Numbered from the stretch's first letter, positions 9,005 through 17,922 are shown. The stretch: DNA of 64,000 nucleotides from Nocardia sp. CNY236 (GCF_000482385.1 NZ_AXVD01000017.1:62001-126000); one strand, 5' to 3'. Notes: generated from the letters alone by a model not told the origin. Numbers and translations: made by a program.

Positions 9005-9268
9005 CTAGGCCGATTCTGCCAGTCCCGCCGAGCGCCAGACGTCTGCGAGCTCGTCGAGTGGAAGGGCGAGCACGCGGCTGAGCGAGACGATGGTGCCGAA
9101 GGCCGGCGAAGGCAGTCGGCCGGTCTCTATCTTGCGTAGCGTCTCCGGTGAGATCCCGGCCGACCGGGCGACTTCGGCGAGGTCCCGGCCGGCGCGCGCG
9201 TTGCGCAGCGCCGCTCCGAGGCGGCGGCCCGCATCGATCTGCGCTGGGGTCAACGGAAGGCGCACCAT
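9005..9268 (-). CDS. XRE-family HTH regulator
   Basis: An 87-residue protein that is essentially one helix-turn-helix: RLGAALRNARAGRDLAEVARSAGISPETLRKIETG in pieces, then PAFGTIVSLSRVLALPLDEL. This is a Cro/CI (XRE) DNA-binding domain without a sensor. It is the first gene of a leftward operon with the GGCT-like and glutamate-cysteine ligase genes and is divergent from map across about 100 bp. A 6+6 bp palindrome at 9341-9354 in that gap is its obvious candidate operator. Its small size suggests a simple repressor of the operon, of map, or of both. Confidence 0.88.
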   Translation of the reverse strand: MVRLPLTPAQIDAGRRLGAALRNARAGRDLAEVARSAGISPETLRKIETGRLPSPAFGTIVSLSRVLALPLDELADVWRSAGLAESA

Positions 9269-9340
9269 TGCTTCACGCTACCGATGGTCCGCCACTGTGG
9301 GCAACCCGGTTCGATTCCAGCCGATCCCGACCGCTAGCAT

Positions 9341-9354
9341 GGTATTAAAATACC
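9341..9354. promoter_or_regulatory. Palindrome between xre and map
   Basis: GGTATT-AA-AATACC, perfect 6-bp arms, lies between the divergent XRE regulator and map, 16 bp before the map start and just upstream of its GGGAGAGG ribosome site. A possible -10 (TAGCAT, 9335-9340) immediately precedes it, so a bound repressor would sit at the map transcription start. Operator function is inferred. Confidence 0.5.
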
Positions 9355-9370
9355 GGTAGGGAGAGGGTCG

Positions 9371-10138
9371 ATGGTCGAGTTGAAAAGCCGCGCGGAGATC
9401 GCGCGGATGCGAGAGACGGGGCGCTTCGTTGCCGAGGTACTCGGCGAACTGCGGGCGCAGGCACAGGTCGGGGTGAACCTGCTCGACCTGGAGGCCTATG
9501 TGCGTCGACGCATTCGTGAGCGGGGTGCGCAGTCCTGCTATTGGGACTACGCCCCGTCGTTCGGGCGCGGACCGTTTCGCAATACGGTCTGCCTGTCGGT
9601 GAACGACGCAGTGCTGCATGGGCTTCCATTCGACTATGCATTGCGCGATGGCGATGTGCTGAGTATGGACCTCGCCGTCGGCATCGACGGCTGGGTCGCG
9701 GATTCGGCAGTGACGGTCGTGGTCGGCACCGCCGCTGCCGAAGACGCACGGTTGGTCGAGGCCACCGAGCGAGCGCTGACCGCCGCGGTCGCCGCCGCGC
9801 TGCCGGGTAACCGCATCGGCGACATCTCCGCGGCCATCGGCGCGGTCGCCGAGGACTACGGCTATCCGGTGAACACCGAATTCGGTGGCCATGGCGTCGG
9901 TCGAAGCATGCACGAGGACCCACACGTGCCCAATCGAGGCCGTCGAGGTCGCGGATACACCTTGCGATCGGGACTGACCATCGCGATCGAACCGTGGTTC
10001 GCGCGGACGACCGACCGCGTCGTCACCGATCCCGACGGCTGGACGATCCGTTCGGCAGACGGATCGCGCACCGCTCATGCGGAACACACGATTGCCATCA
10101 CCTCCGATGGGCCGCAGGTGTTGACGACCATCGAGTAG
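9371..10138 (+). CDS. map: Methionine aminopeptidase, type I
   Basis: 255 residues of the M24 pita-bread fold. It begins VELKSRAEIARMRETGRF. Metal ligands are visible: Asp in SMDLAVGIDGWVADSAVT (two aspartates near residues 98 and 109), His in GGHGVGRSMHEDPHVPN near 175, Glu in AIEPWF near 208 and Glu in AHAEHTIAIT near 239. It removes initiator methionine from nascent proteins in the cytosol. The ATG at 9371 has GGGAGAGG upstream. It is divergent from a small XRE gene, which is unusual for a housekeeping gene. Since actinomycetes often have several map paralogues, this may be a secondary copy. Confidence 0.93.
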   Translation: MVELKSRAEIARMRETGRFVAEVLGELRAQAQVGVNLLDLEAYVRRRIRERGAQSCYWDYAPSFGRGPFRNTVCLSVNDAVLHGLPFDYALRDGDVLSMDLAVGIDGWVADSAVTVVVGTAAAEDARLVEATERALTAAVAAALPGNRIGDISAAIGAVAEDYGYPVNTEFGGHGVGRSMHEDPHVPNRGRRGRGYTLRSGLTIAIEPWFARTTDRVVTDPDGWTIRSADGSRTAHAEHTIAITSDGPQVLTTIE

Positions 10139-10245
10139 CCGCGCACCGGCACCGTGCGGTGCGGCCTTCAACGCGAGGACCGCGCCGGCTGCTGCCCGAA
10201 TCGTCGATCGGGTGCACCGCCCGGGAAGCGGATACGCTGGCCTGC

Positions 10246-10629
10246 ATGACGAATGCGTTGGGCGCCGTGGCCGGGGCCGACTATGTGCTGCTCACCACAT
10301 ACCGTAAGGACGGAACACCGGTCGCCACGGCGGTGTGGGCAGTGACCGAGAACGACAAGATCTATATCTGGACAGCAACCGACAGTTGGAAGGTCAAGCG
10401 GCTGCGGCGCAATCCGGCAGTCACACTGCAACCCTGCAGCGCAACCGGCAAGCCGCACGGTGAGGTGATCGAAGGCACCGGCAGGATCCTCGACGCGAAC
10501 GGCACCGAACGCGTGCGTGCTCTCGTGCGACGCAAATACTGGCTGACCGGGCCGCTGGTCGTTCTCGGTAGTACGCTGCGTCGCGGCAAGTCCGGCACCG
10601 TCGGCATCGAGGTCGTTCCCTCTGCCTGA
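10246..10629 (+). CDS. PPOX-class F420-dependent oxidoreductase-like protein
   Basis: 127 residues of the split-beta-barrel FMN/F420-binding fold: DYVLLTTYRKDGTPVATAVW, then IYIWTATDSWKVKRLRRNP and VTLQPCSATGKPHGEVIEGT. This arrangement matches the short PPOX-class F420 family common in mycobacteria and Nocardia (Rv2061c-like). The cofactor is probably F420 or FMN; the physiological substrate is unknown. ATG 10246 gives the normal family N-terminus (MTNALGAVAGADYV). The 107 bp after map contain GC-rich imperfect inverted sequence, so the gene may have its own promoter. Confidence 0.82.
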   Translation: MTNALGAVAGADYVLLTTYRKDGTPVATAVWAVTENDKIYIWTATDSWKVKRLRRNPAVTLQPCSATGKPHGEVIEGTGRILDANGTERVRALVRRKYWLTGPLVVLGSTLRRGKSGTVGIEVVPSA

Positions 10630-10658
10630 TGGCGCCTGCCGCCGAGACCGTGGAGGTA

Positions 10659-12047
10659 TCAGGTCGCTCGACTGACCGAGGACATGTGAAAGTCGGGAAT
10701 CCGCACGGGCGGCATTGCGGTTCGGGTGAACCAGTTCTTCCCTTCGCGCGGCAAGGTGGCCTCGGTCGAGCCGACGTCGGTCGCCCGGCGCAGGAGGTCC
10801 AATGGGCTTTCGTTGAATCGGAAGTTGTTCACCGCGGCAACGACCTCGCCGTCCTCGACCAGATACACCCCGTCGCGGGTGAGTCCGGTGAGCAGCAGGG
10901 TCGCGGGATCGACCTCGCGGATGTACCACAGGGTGGTCAGCAGCAGGCCACGCTCGGTGCGTGCGATCATTGCGTCGACGGTGGCATCCGAGCCTCCGCT
11001 CAGCAGGAGATTCTCGCCGGGAACCGCCACGGGCGCGGCGTATTCGGCGGCCGTCGCACGCGGGTAGGTCAGCGCGGAGATCACCCCATCACGAACCCAG
11101 TCGACCCGCTCGATGGGCAATCCGTTGTCGAACACCGATATCGACTCCGACGACGCGGTCGCCGCGACGAACGGGCGGCATTCCAATCCCGGTGCGTACG
11201 GGTCCGAACAGAGCGTCAGCGGGATATCGGTCAGGCGCTCACCGACCCTGGTTCCGCCCGCCCGTGCAAATGCCGTGTGCCCCTCCTGCGCGCCCCGGCC
11301 GTCCATCGACCAGGCGAGGTAGAGCATCAGATCGGCGACCGCGGAGGGTGGCACGACGGTGTCGTAGCGCCCCGCCGGCAGCGCAACGGTGCGTTCGGCC
11401 CAGTCCAGCCGCCGCGACAGGGTGGCGAGCACCGCGGATACGTCGATGTCGGCGAAGTCTGCGGTCCCCATTCCGGCCCAGGCACTGCTGAGATCGTCGC
11501 CGTTGCCGCGCTTCGCGTTGATCTCCACCGAACCCACCGGTTCGACGAAGCGCCGCCGGATTCCGGTCGAGGTGCCCAGCCAGGTGGTGCGCACCTGATG
11601 ATGAGCGAAACCGTACAAGTGATCCGCGCCGTCGAAGCCGGTGGCCAAGTCGTGCGCGAGGTCGGTGAATCTCCCGATGCTCGTCCCACCCGCCGGCTCG
11701 GCCCAGTCGTCGTCGACGGCGCCGGATTCCAGCAGGGGCATGGCGTCCTGCGCCGGTTCGGCGACCCGGGCAGCCGCCTCGGCGGCCCGCACCACCGATT
11801 CGATGTCCTCGCCGTCCATACCGGTCGAGCCGACCGTGCCGACGCGGGCGCGGGTAGGCCCGTCGCGAAACACCGAGATCACCGTCCAGTCCCGTGACAC
11901 CGCCAGCCCATTGGTGGTCATCGAATCGCGCGCCCACCGCAGCGACGCTTCGTGGTGGTCGCGCACGATCACCATGGTCTCGTCCGCCGCTGCCAGCGAC
12001 AGTGCTCGTTCCACGATTGCACTCGCCGCGAACAGCACCGTAGTCAC
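10659..12047 (-). CDS. tldE: TldE/PmbA-type metallopeptidase-family protein
   Basis: 462 residues of the TldD/PmbA family, and the member without the metal motif: I see no HExxxH, as expected for the E subunit, which forms a heterodimer with TldD. Family stretches include FDNGLPIERVDWVRDGVISAL in parts, AAPVAVPGENLLLSGG and RTERGLLLTTLWYIREVDP, then a C-terminal GLTRDGVYLVEDGEVVAAVNNF. The GTG start at 12047 overlaps the tldD stop by four bases (GTGA), so the pair is translationally coupled. In E. coli the complex degrades or processes peptides such as microcin B17 and CcdA; the role in this organism is not known. Confidence 0.9.
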   Translation of the reverse strand: MTTVLFAASAIVERALSLAAADETMVIVRDHHEASLRWARDSMTTNGLAVSRDWTVISVFRDGPTRARVGTVGSTGMDGEDIESVVRAAEAAARVAEPAQDAMPLLESGAVDDDWAEPAGGTSIGRFTDLAHDLATGFDGADHLYGFAHHQVRTTWLGTSTGIRRRFVEPVGSVEINAKRGNGDDLSSAWAGMGTADFADIDVSAVLATLSRRLDWAERTVALPAGRYDTVVPPSAVADLMLYLAWSMDGRGAQEGHTAFARAGGTRVGERLTDIPLTLCSDPYAPGLECRPFVAATASSESISVFDNGLPIERVDWVRDGVISALTYPRATAAEYAAPVAVPGENLLLSGGSDATVDAMIARTERGLLLTTLWYIREVDPATLLLTGLTRDGVYLVEDGEVVAAVNNFRFNESPLDLLRRATDVGSTEATLPREGKNWFTRTAMPPVRIPDFHMSSVSRAT

Positions 12048-13573
12048 CGCCCGGCCTCGGTTCGGGTGTTGAGCACGGTGATGCCGCGCGCCAGAATCGA
12101 CGGACATCCATGGCTGACCGCGGCGACCTGACCCGGCTGAGCTTTACCGCAATTCGTTGCGCCGCCGAGTCGCCAGGTCGAGGGCCCGCCGATGGCTTCC
12201 ATCGCCCCCCAGAAGTCGGTCGTGGTGGCCTGGTAGGCGACATCGCGCAGCTGACCGTGGAGTTCACCGTTGCGGATACGGAAGAACCGCTGGCCGGTGA
12301 ACTGGAAGTTGTAGCGCTGCATATCGATCGACCACGACCGGTCGCCCACGACGTAGATGCCCTCGTCCACCCGGGAGATCAGCTCCGTGGTAGTGGTATC
12401 GCGCTGCGGGTCCGGTTGCAGACCGACATTGGCCATGCGCTGGATCGGGACGTGATGAGCCGAGTCCGCATAGGAGCAGCCGTTGGAACGGGTCGCGCCC
12501 AGTCGTGGTGCGAACACTCGGTCCAGTTGATAGCCGACCAGGATGCCGTCGCGGATCAGGTCCCATCGCTGCCCGGCGACTCCGTCGTCGTCGTAGCCGA
12601 CGCTCGCCAGCCCGTGCGGTTCGGTGCGATCGGCGCTCACCTGCATGATCGGCGACCCGTATCGCAGGGCGCCCAGTCGGTCCGGGGTGGCGAACGAGGT
12701 CCCGGCACAGGCGGATTCGTAGCCGATGGCCCGGTCGTATTCGGTGGCGTGGCCGATGGACTCGTGGATCGTCAACCACAGGTTGGTCGGGTCGATGACG
12801 AGATCGGTCGGCCCAGCCCGCACGCTGGGGGCCGCCACCTTCTCGGCCAGCCATTGCGGGATCCGGTCGAGTTCACCATCCCAATCCCAGACACCATCGG
12901 CACCGGTGACGTACTCCCAACCACGACCCACGGGTGCGGCCAGTGTCCGCATCGACTCGAACACTCCAGCGGCGGCGTCCACCGTGATCGCGGTGAGGCT
13001 CGGATGTAGCCGAACCCGCTGCTGGGTGATCGCCGATCCTGCGGTGTCGGCGTAGAAAGTCTGCTCCTTGACCTGCAGTACGTCCGCAGTGACATGATCC
13101 ACGCCGTCGGCGCAGGCCAAACGCCTGGAGTAATCCTGCAGCAGCGCGGTCTTATCGCTGGTGGGCACAGCGAACGGGTCCAGCTCATAGGGCGAGACCC
13201 AATGCACGTCGGCATAGCGAGGTTCGTCGGCCAGCTCGACGCGCTCGCGGTTGAGCGGGTGCAACGTCTTGGCAATGGTAACGGCGGTCGTGGCCACCTC
13301 CGCAGCGGTGTCGGGGGTCAGCGCGACATGTGAGGCGAAACCCCACGTGCCATCGATGATCACCCGCACCGCGAAGCCGAGTGCGCTGTGGTCGGTGACA
13401 GCCTCGACCCGACTGTCACGCACCCGGATCGATTGGGTCAGCAGTCGGTGTACCCGCAGGTCGGCATGTTGAGCACCGGCGCGGGTGGCCGCGGTGAGCG
13501 CGGCATCGGTGAGCGCGGCTGCGGGCAAAGCGAGAAACTCGGCGTCCACATCTCTGGTACTCCCGATGCTCAC
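12044..13573 (-). CDS. tldD: TldD-type zinc metallopeptidase
   Basis: 509 residues, with the metal-binding HESIGHATE motif near residue 268 and the conserved GTSFATPDRLGALRYGSP region after it, then the C-terminal GGATNCGKAQPGQVAAVSHG with its conserved cysteine. It is the catalytic half of the TldD/TldE heterodimeric peptidase. The GTG at 13573 is preferred: TACATT (read leftward at 13586-13581) is a good -10 and ends seven bases before it, so the transcript is probably leaderless. An upstream in-frame extension would cross the promoter repeats. It is divergent from a two-component system across a three-copy palindromic repeat. Confidence 0.9.
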   Translation of the reverse strand: MSIGSTRDVDAEFLALPAAALTDAALTAATRAGAQHADLRVHRLLTQSIRVRDSRVEAVTDHSALGFAVRVIIDGTWGFASHVALTPDTAAEVATTAVTIAKTLHPLNRERVELADEPRYADVHWVSPYELDPFAVPTSDKTALLQDYSRRLACADGVDHVTADVLQVKEQTFYADTAGSAITQQRVRLHPSLTAITVDAAAGVFESMRTLAAPVGRGWEYVTGADGVWDWDGELDRIPQWLAEKVAAPSVRAGPTDLVIDPTNLWLTIHESIGHATEYDRAIGYESACAGTSFATPDRLGALRYGSPIMQVSADRTEPHGLASVGYDDDGVAGQRWDLIRDGILVGYQLDRVFAPRLGATRSNGCSYADSAHHVPIQRMANVGLQPDPQRDTTTTELISRVDEGIYVVGDRSWSIDMQRYNFQFTGQRFFRIRNGELHGQLRDVAYQATTTDFWGAMEAIGGPSTWRLGGATNCGKAQPGQVAAVSHGCPSILARGITVLNTRTEAGR

Positions 13574-13580
13574 CCGCACC

Positions 13581-13586
13581 AATGTA
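13581..13586 (-). promoter_or_regulatory. -10 element for a leaderless tldD transcript
   Basis: TACATT on the minus strand, seven bases before GTG 13573, has the geometry of an actinobacterial leaderless promoter. The first copy of the palindromic repeat begins seven bases further upstream, over the -35 region. Confidence 0.5.
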
Positions 13587-13592
13587 GCCCTT

Positions 13593-13654
13593 GTCGGATC
13601 CCGACGGGGTAGTCTTTCTCGGACCCCGACGAGTAGTCTGTGTCGGACCCCGAC
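13593..13654. repeat. Three tandem palindromic repeats in the tldD / two-component divergent promoter
   Basis: Three copies of a 13-bp palindromic unit, GTCGG-ATC-CCGAC (13593-13605), CTCGG-ACC-CCGAC (13618-13630) and GTCGG-ACC-CCGAC (13642-13654), recur every 24-25 bp with a shared GTAGTCT-like spacer in the first two intervals. They lie between divergent tldD and the histidine kinase gene. Regular spacing and symmetry indicate a multi-site operator; the neighbouring NarL-type response regulator is the simplest candidate ligand. Confidence 0.65.
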
Positions 13655-13726
13655 GGATTGTGCGCCGCGCACCGCGGGAGCCGACCGAATGGTGAATGGT
13701 CGAACGGGTCACCCGACGGTGTGGAC

Positions 13727-14920
13727 ATGACCAGGACCGCCCCTACGCTGAACCCCGTGGATCGGATCAGTTCGTGGCTCCGGGACAAACCCATCGTCGC
13801 CGATTCGGCGCTGGCGAGCATCCTGCTACTGGTCACTGCTGTCGTGGCGGACAACGCCAAGACTGCACCCACCTACCTCGCTGTCAGTGCGCTGATCTGG
13901 ATTCCGGTCGCACTGCGCCGCACCTATCCGCGGGCCGCAGCGCTCGCAGCCCTGGTGCTGGCGTTCGCTGCGTCCTTGGTGGGTTTGGCGGCCGACTCCG
14001 ATGAAGACCTCTTGTTGCTGCCGCAATGCATCATGCTCTATACGCTGGTTGCCTATGTCGGTCGGCGCGCGGGATGGTGGTATCTGCTCGGCCTGCTCGG
14101 GCCATCGGCGGCGATGACTGCTCTGGTCGATCTCGGCGCGCAGCACATTGTCTTCCTTGCGGTGTGCTATGTGCTGTGCTGGACGCGCGCGGAGTTCGTC
14201 GGTGCGCGGCACGCCTACCATGCCGAGGTCGCCGCTCGACTCGCCGTCGCCGAGTCCGACCGGGAGCGCCGCGCCCACGATGCCGTGTCGGCCGAGCGCA
14301 CCCGCATAGCCCGCGAAATGCACGATGTCGTGGCACACGCGGTGAGTGTGATCATCGTGCACGCCGACGGGGCCAAATATGTGCTCCGCCGCGACCAGGA
14401 CGCAGCCGAACAGGCGCTCGCCACGATCGCCAGAACCGGCCGTGAGGCGCTGCGCGAGTTACGCAGAACCGTCTCCCTGCTGCGCACCGAACACGCCCCC
14501 GAGCAGCTGCCCCAGCATGGCGTGGCGGGCCTGGCGGCGACTACGGAGATGATGCGACGCGCCGGCCTCGCCGTCGAGCTCGAGTCGGTCGGCGCGCTCG
14601 ACGACATCACGCCCGAGGTCAGTCTCGGTGTGCAGCGCATCGTGCAGGAATCGCTGACCAATACGCTGCGGCACGCCGGCCCGGTACCGAGAGCCTGGGT
14701 ACGGGTGCGCCGCACCGACTCGCGCGTGCTGATCGACATCACCGATTCCGGGATACCGGAGGGCGCCGCCGCCCCTCTGGTCGAGGGTGCGGGCCTCGGG
14801 CTGGTCGGGATGCGTGAACGCATCGCCGTACTGGGCGGCACCTTGAGTGCGGGGCGTGAGGCCGATGGCGCCTGGCGGGTGTGTGCGAGCATCCCGTTGG
14901 ACCCCGACTTCCCGGAGTGA
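13727..14920 (+). CDS. NarL-class sensor histidine kinase
   Basis: 397 residues. The N-terminal part carries about four membrane helices (SALASILLLVTAVVA, AAALAALVLAFAASLVGLA, LYTLVAYV and ICYVLCW-like segments, residues about 20-160). A dimerization/phosphoacceptor segment of the HisKA_3 type, REMHDVVAHAVSVIIVHA, is near residue 203; an N-box, QRIVQESLTNTLRHAG, near 305; and a G-box, GLGLVGMRERIAVLGG, near 358. This is the DesK/NarX-like kinase class. It lies 96 bp upstream of its response regulator. No clear extracellular sensor domain is present, so it probably senses membrane or intramembrane signals. The ATG at 13727 is taken; an upstream extension would run into the repeats. Confidence 0.9.
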   Translation: MTRTAPTLNPVDRISSWLRDKPIVADSALASILLLVTAVVADNAKTAPTYLAVSALIWIPVALRRTYPRAAALAALVLAFAASLVGLAADSDEDLLLLPQCIMLYTLVAYVGRRAGWWYLLGLLGPSAAMTALVDLGAQHIVFLAVCYVLCWTRAEFVGARHAYHAEVAARLAVAESDRERRAHDAVSAERTRIAREMHDVVAHAVSVIIVHADGAKYVLRRDQDAAEQALATIARTGREALRELRRTVSLLRTEHAPEQLPQHGVAGLAATTEMMRRAGLAVELESVGALDDITPEVSLGVQRIVQESLTNTLRHAGPVPRAWVRVRRTDSRVLIDITDSGIPEGAAAPLVEGAGLGLVGMRERIAVLGGTLSAGREADGAWRVCASIPLDPDFPE

Positions 14921-15016
14921 CCAGGTGGCCGACTCCATGGGTGACCGGTGGGCCGAGCCGGTATCGGTCACGTCCGGCCGACTCACCGATGTGGGCGCGG
15001 ACGATACATTGGGAGC

Positions 15017-15676
15017 GTGCCGATTACCATTCTCGTTGTCGATGATCAGGAACTGATGCGCATTGGACTGAAGATGGTGCTCGGCGCACACAGTGACATC
15101 GATGTCATCGGGGAGGCCGCCGACGGTGCAGCCGCAGTCGCCGAGGCAGCGGCGCTCCGCCCGGACGTCGTGTTGATGGATGTGCGGATGCCGGTCGTCG
15201 ACGGGGTGGCGGCAACCACCCAGATCGTGCAGGCCGGGCACGGCAGTCGGGTGCTGGTGATGACCACCTTCGATCTGGACGATCATGTTCTGCAGGCGTT
15301 GCGCGCCGGGGCGAGCGGGTTTCTGCTGAAGGACACGCCGCCGGAGGACCTGGTCTCGGCGATCCGTAGCGTCGCCGTGGGTGATGCCGTGGTTTCCCCC
15401 AAGGTCACGAAGCGACTGGTGGACCGCTTGATCGCCGAAGACCCGGTGCGTCCCCTGGATCCGCGCGTGCTCGATCCACTGACCACTCGCGAGCGTGAGG
15501 TGCTCGAGCAGATCGCTGCGGGGCGCTCCAATGCAGAGATCGCGCAGCACCTGTACTTGTCCGAGGCCACTGTCAAGACACATGTGGGCCGGGTATTGAC
15601 CAAGCTCGGTCTGCGCGACCGGGTTCAGGCGGTGGTGATGGCCTACGAGACCGGGCTGGTACGCCCAGGACGTTGA
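15017..15676 (+). CDS. NarL/LuxR-class response regulator
   Basis: 219 residues. The receiver domain has the acidic pair (ILVVDDQ, residues 9-10), the phosphoacceptor Asp55 in VVLMDVRMPV, the Thr in VMTTFD and Lys in FLLKDTPPED. The C-terminal LuxR-type HTH reads LTTREREVLEQIAAGRSNAE then VKTHVGRVLTKLGLRDR. It is the cognate partner of the preceding histidine kinase. The GTG at 15017 gives the standard VPITILVVDDQ start, though GGGAG is very close to it. Likely targets are its own divergent promoter region with tldD, where three regularly spaced palindromes occur. Confidence 0.93.
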   Translation: MPITILVVDDQELMRIGLKMVLGAHSDIDVIGEAADGAAAVAEAAALRPDVVLMDVRMPVVDGVAATTQIVQAGHGSRVLVMTTFDLDDHVLQALRAGASGFLLKDTPPEDLVSAIRSVAVGDAVVSPKVTKRLVDRLIAEDPVRPLDPRVLDPLTTREREVLEQIAAGRSNAEIAQHLYLSEATVKTHVGRVLTKLGLRDRVQAVVMAYETGLVRPGR

Positions 15677-15772
15677 CCGGTGGTCCCGACCCATCCGCAC
15701 TCTTGTCCGCGTGACCGGGAGCAAAATCCGGCCGTCGGACGTTGACTCGGTACATCGCCGGAAAGGGTCGTC

Positions 15773-16219
15773 ATGGCTGCATTGATGTTCGTGCTGTATG
15801 CCACCGTCGAGATCGCAGCGTTCGGTGCGGTCGGTTGGTGGATCGGCGTACTGCCGACCATCCTGGTGCTGCTCGCCGCGTCTGCGGTGGGCATGCTGAT
15901 GGTCGCCGCGCAGGGGCGACGCGTACTCGAGCAATTGCGCCGAGCCGGTCGCGGGCAGGTCGGGCCGGACGTTGTCGTGGCCGACGGCGTCATGGTGGCC
16001 GGGGGCGCAGTGCTGCTGTTCGTACCCGGGCTGGTCACCTCCCTGTGCGGTCTGTTGCTGCTTGTACCCCCGGTGCGCCTGCTACTGCGCCCGGTGCTCA
16101 CCGCGGTCGCCGCCCGCCGATTCGCCGAGGCCACTGCTCGGGCGCCCTATGGTGGCGTGATCATCGATGCCGACTCCGTGATCGACGGCGACCGAGGGAT
16201 CGGCGCCGAGACCAGGTGA
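15773..16219 (+). CDS. fxsA: FxsA-family cytoplasmic membrane protein
   Basis: 148 residues with three to four membrane helices. It matches FxsA: an N-terminal ATVEIAAFGAVGWWIGVLPT helix, AQGRRVLEQLRRAGRGQ linker, then GGAVLLFVPGLVTSLCGLLL and VRLLLRPVLTAVAARRF, followed by a short polar tail. FxsA was named for suppressing F-exclusion of phage T7; its biochemical role is unknown. A GAAAGGG ribosome site precedes the ATG. The gene stands alone between the response regulator and an amidohydrolase. Confidence 0.85.
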   Translation: MAALMFVLYATVEIAAFGAVGWWIGVLPTILVLLAASAVGMLMVAAQGRRVLEQLRRAGRGQVGPDVVVADGVMVAGGAVLLFVPGLVTSLCGLLLLVPPVRLLLRPVLTAVAARRFAEATARAPYGGVIIDADSVIDGDRGIGAETR

Positions 16220-16323
16220 ATGGCGGCACGGCCCGGATTCGGCGGGGCGGGCCACGACGAGCGACGGCACGATGAACGACGGACCGAATCCGCCGAATCG
16301 GGCATACGGCAAACTGGTGTGTC

Positions 16324-17922
16324 GTGAGTACCCAGTTGCTGACCGGCGGTCGCTTCTATAGCGCGAGTGCACCCGATGCCACGGCCATGGCGGTTACCGA
16401 CGGGACCGTCGTGTGGCTGGGCGCCGAACAACCCGGGCGCGCCCTGCATCCGGATGCCGAGATCATCGACCTGGACGGCGCCTTCGTCGCCCCGGCGTTC
16501 GTCGATCCACACGTGCACGTCACAGCGCTGGGCCTCAGACTGACCGGCCTCGATCTGTCGCAGGCGACCTCACTGCGAGACTGCTTGCACCTGCTGGGCG
16601 CATTCGCCGATACCCACCCCGGCGACACGGTCCTGGGCGATGGCTGGGACGAGACCACCTGGCCGGAAGGCCGACCACCCACGGTCGAGGAGATCGATGC
16701 CGCGGTCGGTGTGGGCCGAGCGGCCTACCTTGCACGGGTGGACGGGCACTGCGCTGTTGCATCCTCTGCCCTCCTGGACACGGTGCCCGGACTGAGCCGT
16801 ACCGACGGATTCGTTCGCGGCGAACCGGTCCGCGCCGATGCGCACCACCGGGTGCGCGAAGCCGCTCTCGCGAGCCTGTCTCGGCAGCGACGAGATCGGG
16901 CACGCGCGGCGGCGCTGGACCACGCGGCCGCCCGGGGCGTGGTCGCGGTCCACGAATGCGCGGGACCACAGATCGCCGGGCGCGCCGATGTAGCGGAGCT
17001 GTTGCAATTCGACCACGGGGTGCAGGTCAGAGCGTATTGGGGAGAAGCGGTGCGCAGCGCGGAGCAGGCCCGCGCCCTGATCGCCGAGCTCGGCGTCCAT
17101 GCCCTCGGCGGCGACCTGTTCGTCGATGGCTCCATCGGGTCGCGGACCGCATGGCTGCGCGCACCGTACGCCGACGAGTCGGGTTGTGGACGCTCCTATC
17201 TCGACGTCGAGGCAATCGCCGATCACGTGCGTGCATGCACCGTCGCCGGAATCCAAGCGGGTTTCCATGCCATCGGCGATGCCGCCATCGACGCAGTTGT
17301 CGCGGGGATCGAGCAGGTGGTCGAGGAACTCGGCGGCCCGGCGGTCGCCGCACTCGGACACCGTGTGGAGCATGCGGAGTTGCTCGCCGACGAGCACATC
17401 GGCAAGCTTGCTCGCTGGGGTGTGATCGCCAGTGTGCAACCGGCATTCGACGCCGCCTGGGGAGGAACCGACGGTATGTACGCTGCTCGCCTGGGCGTCG
17501 AGCGTGCTGCAGCGTTGAACCCACTGTCCGGGATGGCCTCGGCGGGTATTGCCCTCGCAGTGGGCTCGGATGCGCCGGTCACCGCGCTGCATCCGTGGGC
17601 CGCGGTGCGGGCTGCGGCCAACCATCGGACGCCCGGATTCGGTCTGTCACCGCGCGCTGCCTTCGCCGCGGCGACCCGCGGCTCCTGGCGTGCAGGCGGG
17701 GTGCGTGACGGGGTGGCGGGCACGCTCGTACCCGGCGCGCCTGCGTCTTACGCGGTCTGGGAGGCGGACGAACTCGTGGTCGCCGCGCCGGCCGACTCGG
17801 TTCAGCGGTGGTCCACCGATCCCCGGTCCAGAGTGCCGGGCCTTCCGGCGTTGGAGGATGATGCACCGCTGCCGAGGTGTTTGCGCACGGTGCATCGAGG
17901 AGCGACGATCTATGCGGCATGA
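16324..17922 (+). CDS. YtcJ-like metal-dependent amidohydrolase
   Basis: 532 residues of the amidohydrolase superfamily. The metal-binding motif VDPHVHV is near residue 62, LGDGWDETTWPEGRPPT marks the YtcJ-like subgroup (in part), FVDGSIGSRTAWL is near 265, GFHAIGDAAID near 315 and the catalytic-Asp region VGSDAPVTALHPW near 418. The family hydrolyses C-N bonds of varied amides and N-formyl compounds; the substrate here cannot be assigned. The GTG at 16324 is the first plausible start and lacks a clear ribosome site. It is followed 75 bp later by lnt on the same strand. Confidence 0.85.
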   Translation: MSTQLLTGGRFYSASAPDATAMAVTDGTVVWLGAEQPGRALHPDAEIIDLDGAFVAPAFVDPHVHVTALGLRLTGLDLSQATSLRDCLHLLGAFADTHPGDTVLGDGWDETTWPEGRPPTVEEIDAAVGVGRAAYLARVDGHCAVASSALLDTVPGLSRTDGFVRGEPVRADAHHRVREAALASLSRQRRDRARAAALDHAAARGVVAVHECAGPQIAGRADVAELLQFDHGVQVRAYWGEAVRSAEQARALIAELGVHALGGDLFVDGSIGSRTAWLRAPYADESGCGRSYLDVEAIADHVRACTVAGIQAGFHAIGDAAIDAVVAGIEQVVEELGGPAVAALGHRVEHAELLADEHIGKLARWGVIASVQPAFDAAWGGTDGMYAARLGVERAAALNPLSGMASAGIALAVGSDAPVTALHPWAAVRAAANHRTPGFGLSPRAAFAAATRGSWRAGGVRDGVAGTLVPGAPASYAVWEADELVVAAPADSVQRWSTDPRSRVPGLPALEDDAPLPRCLRTVHRGATIYAA

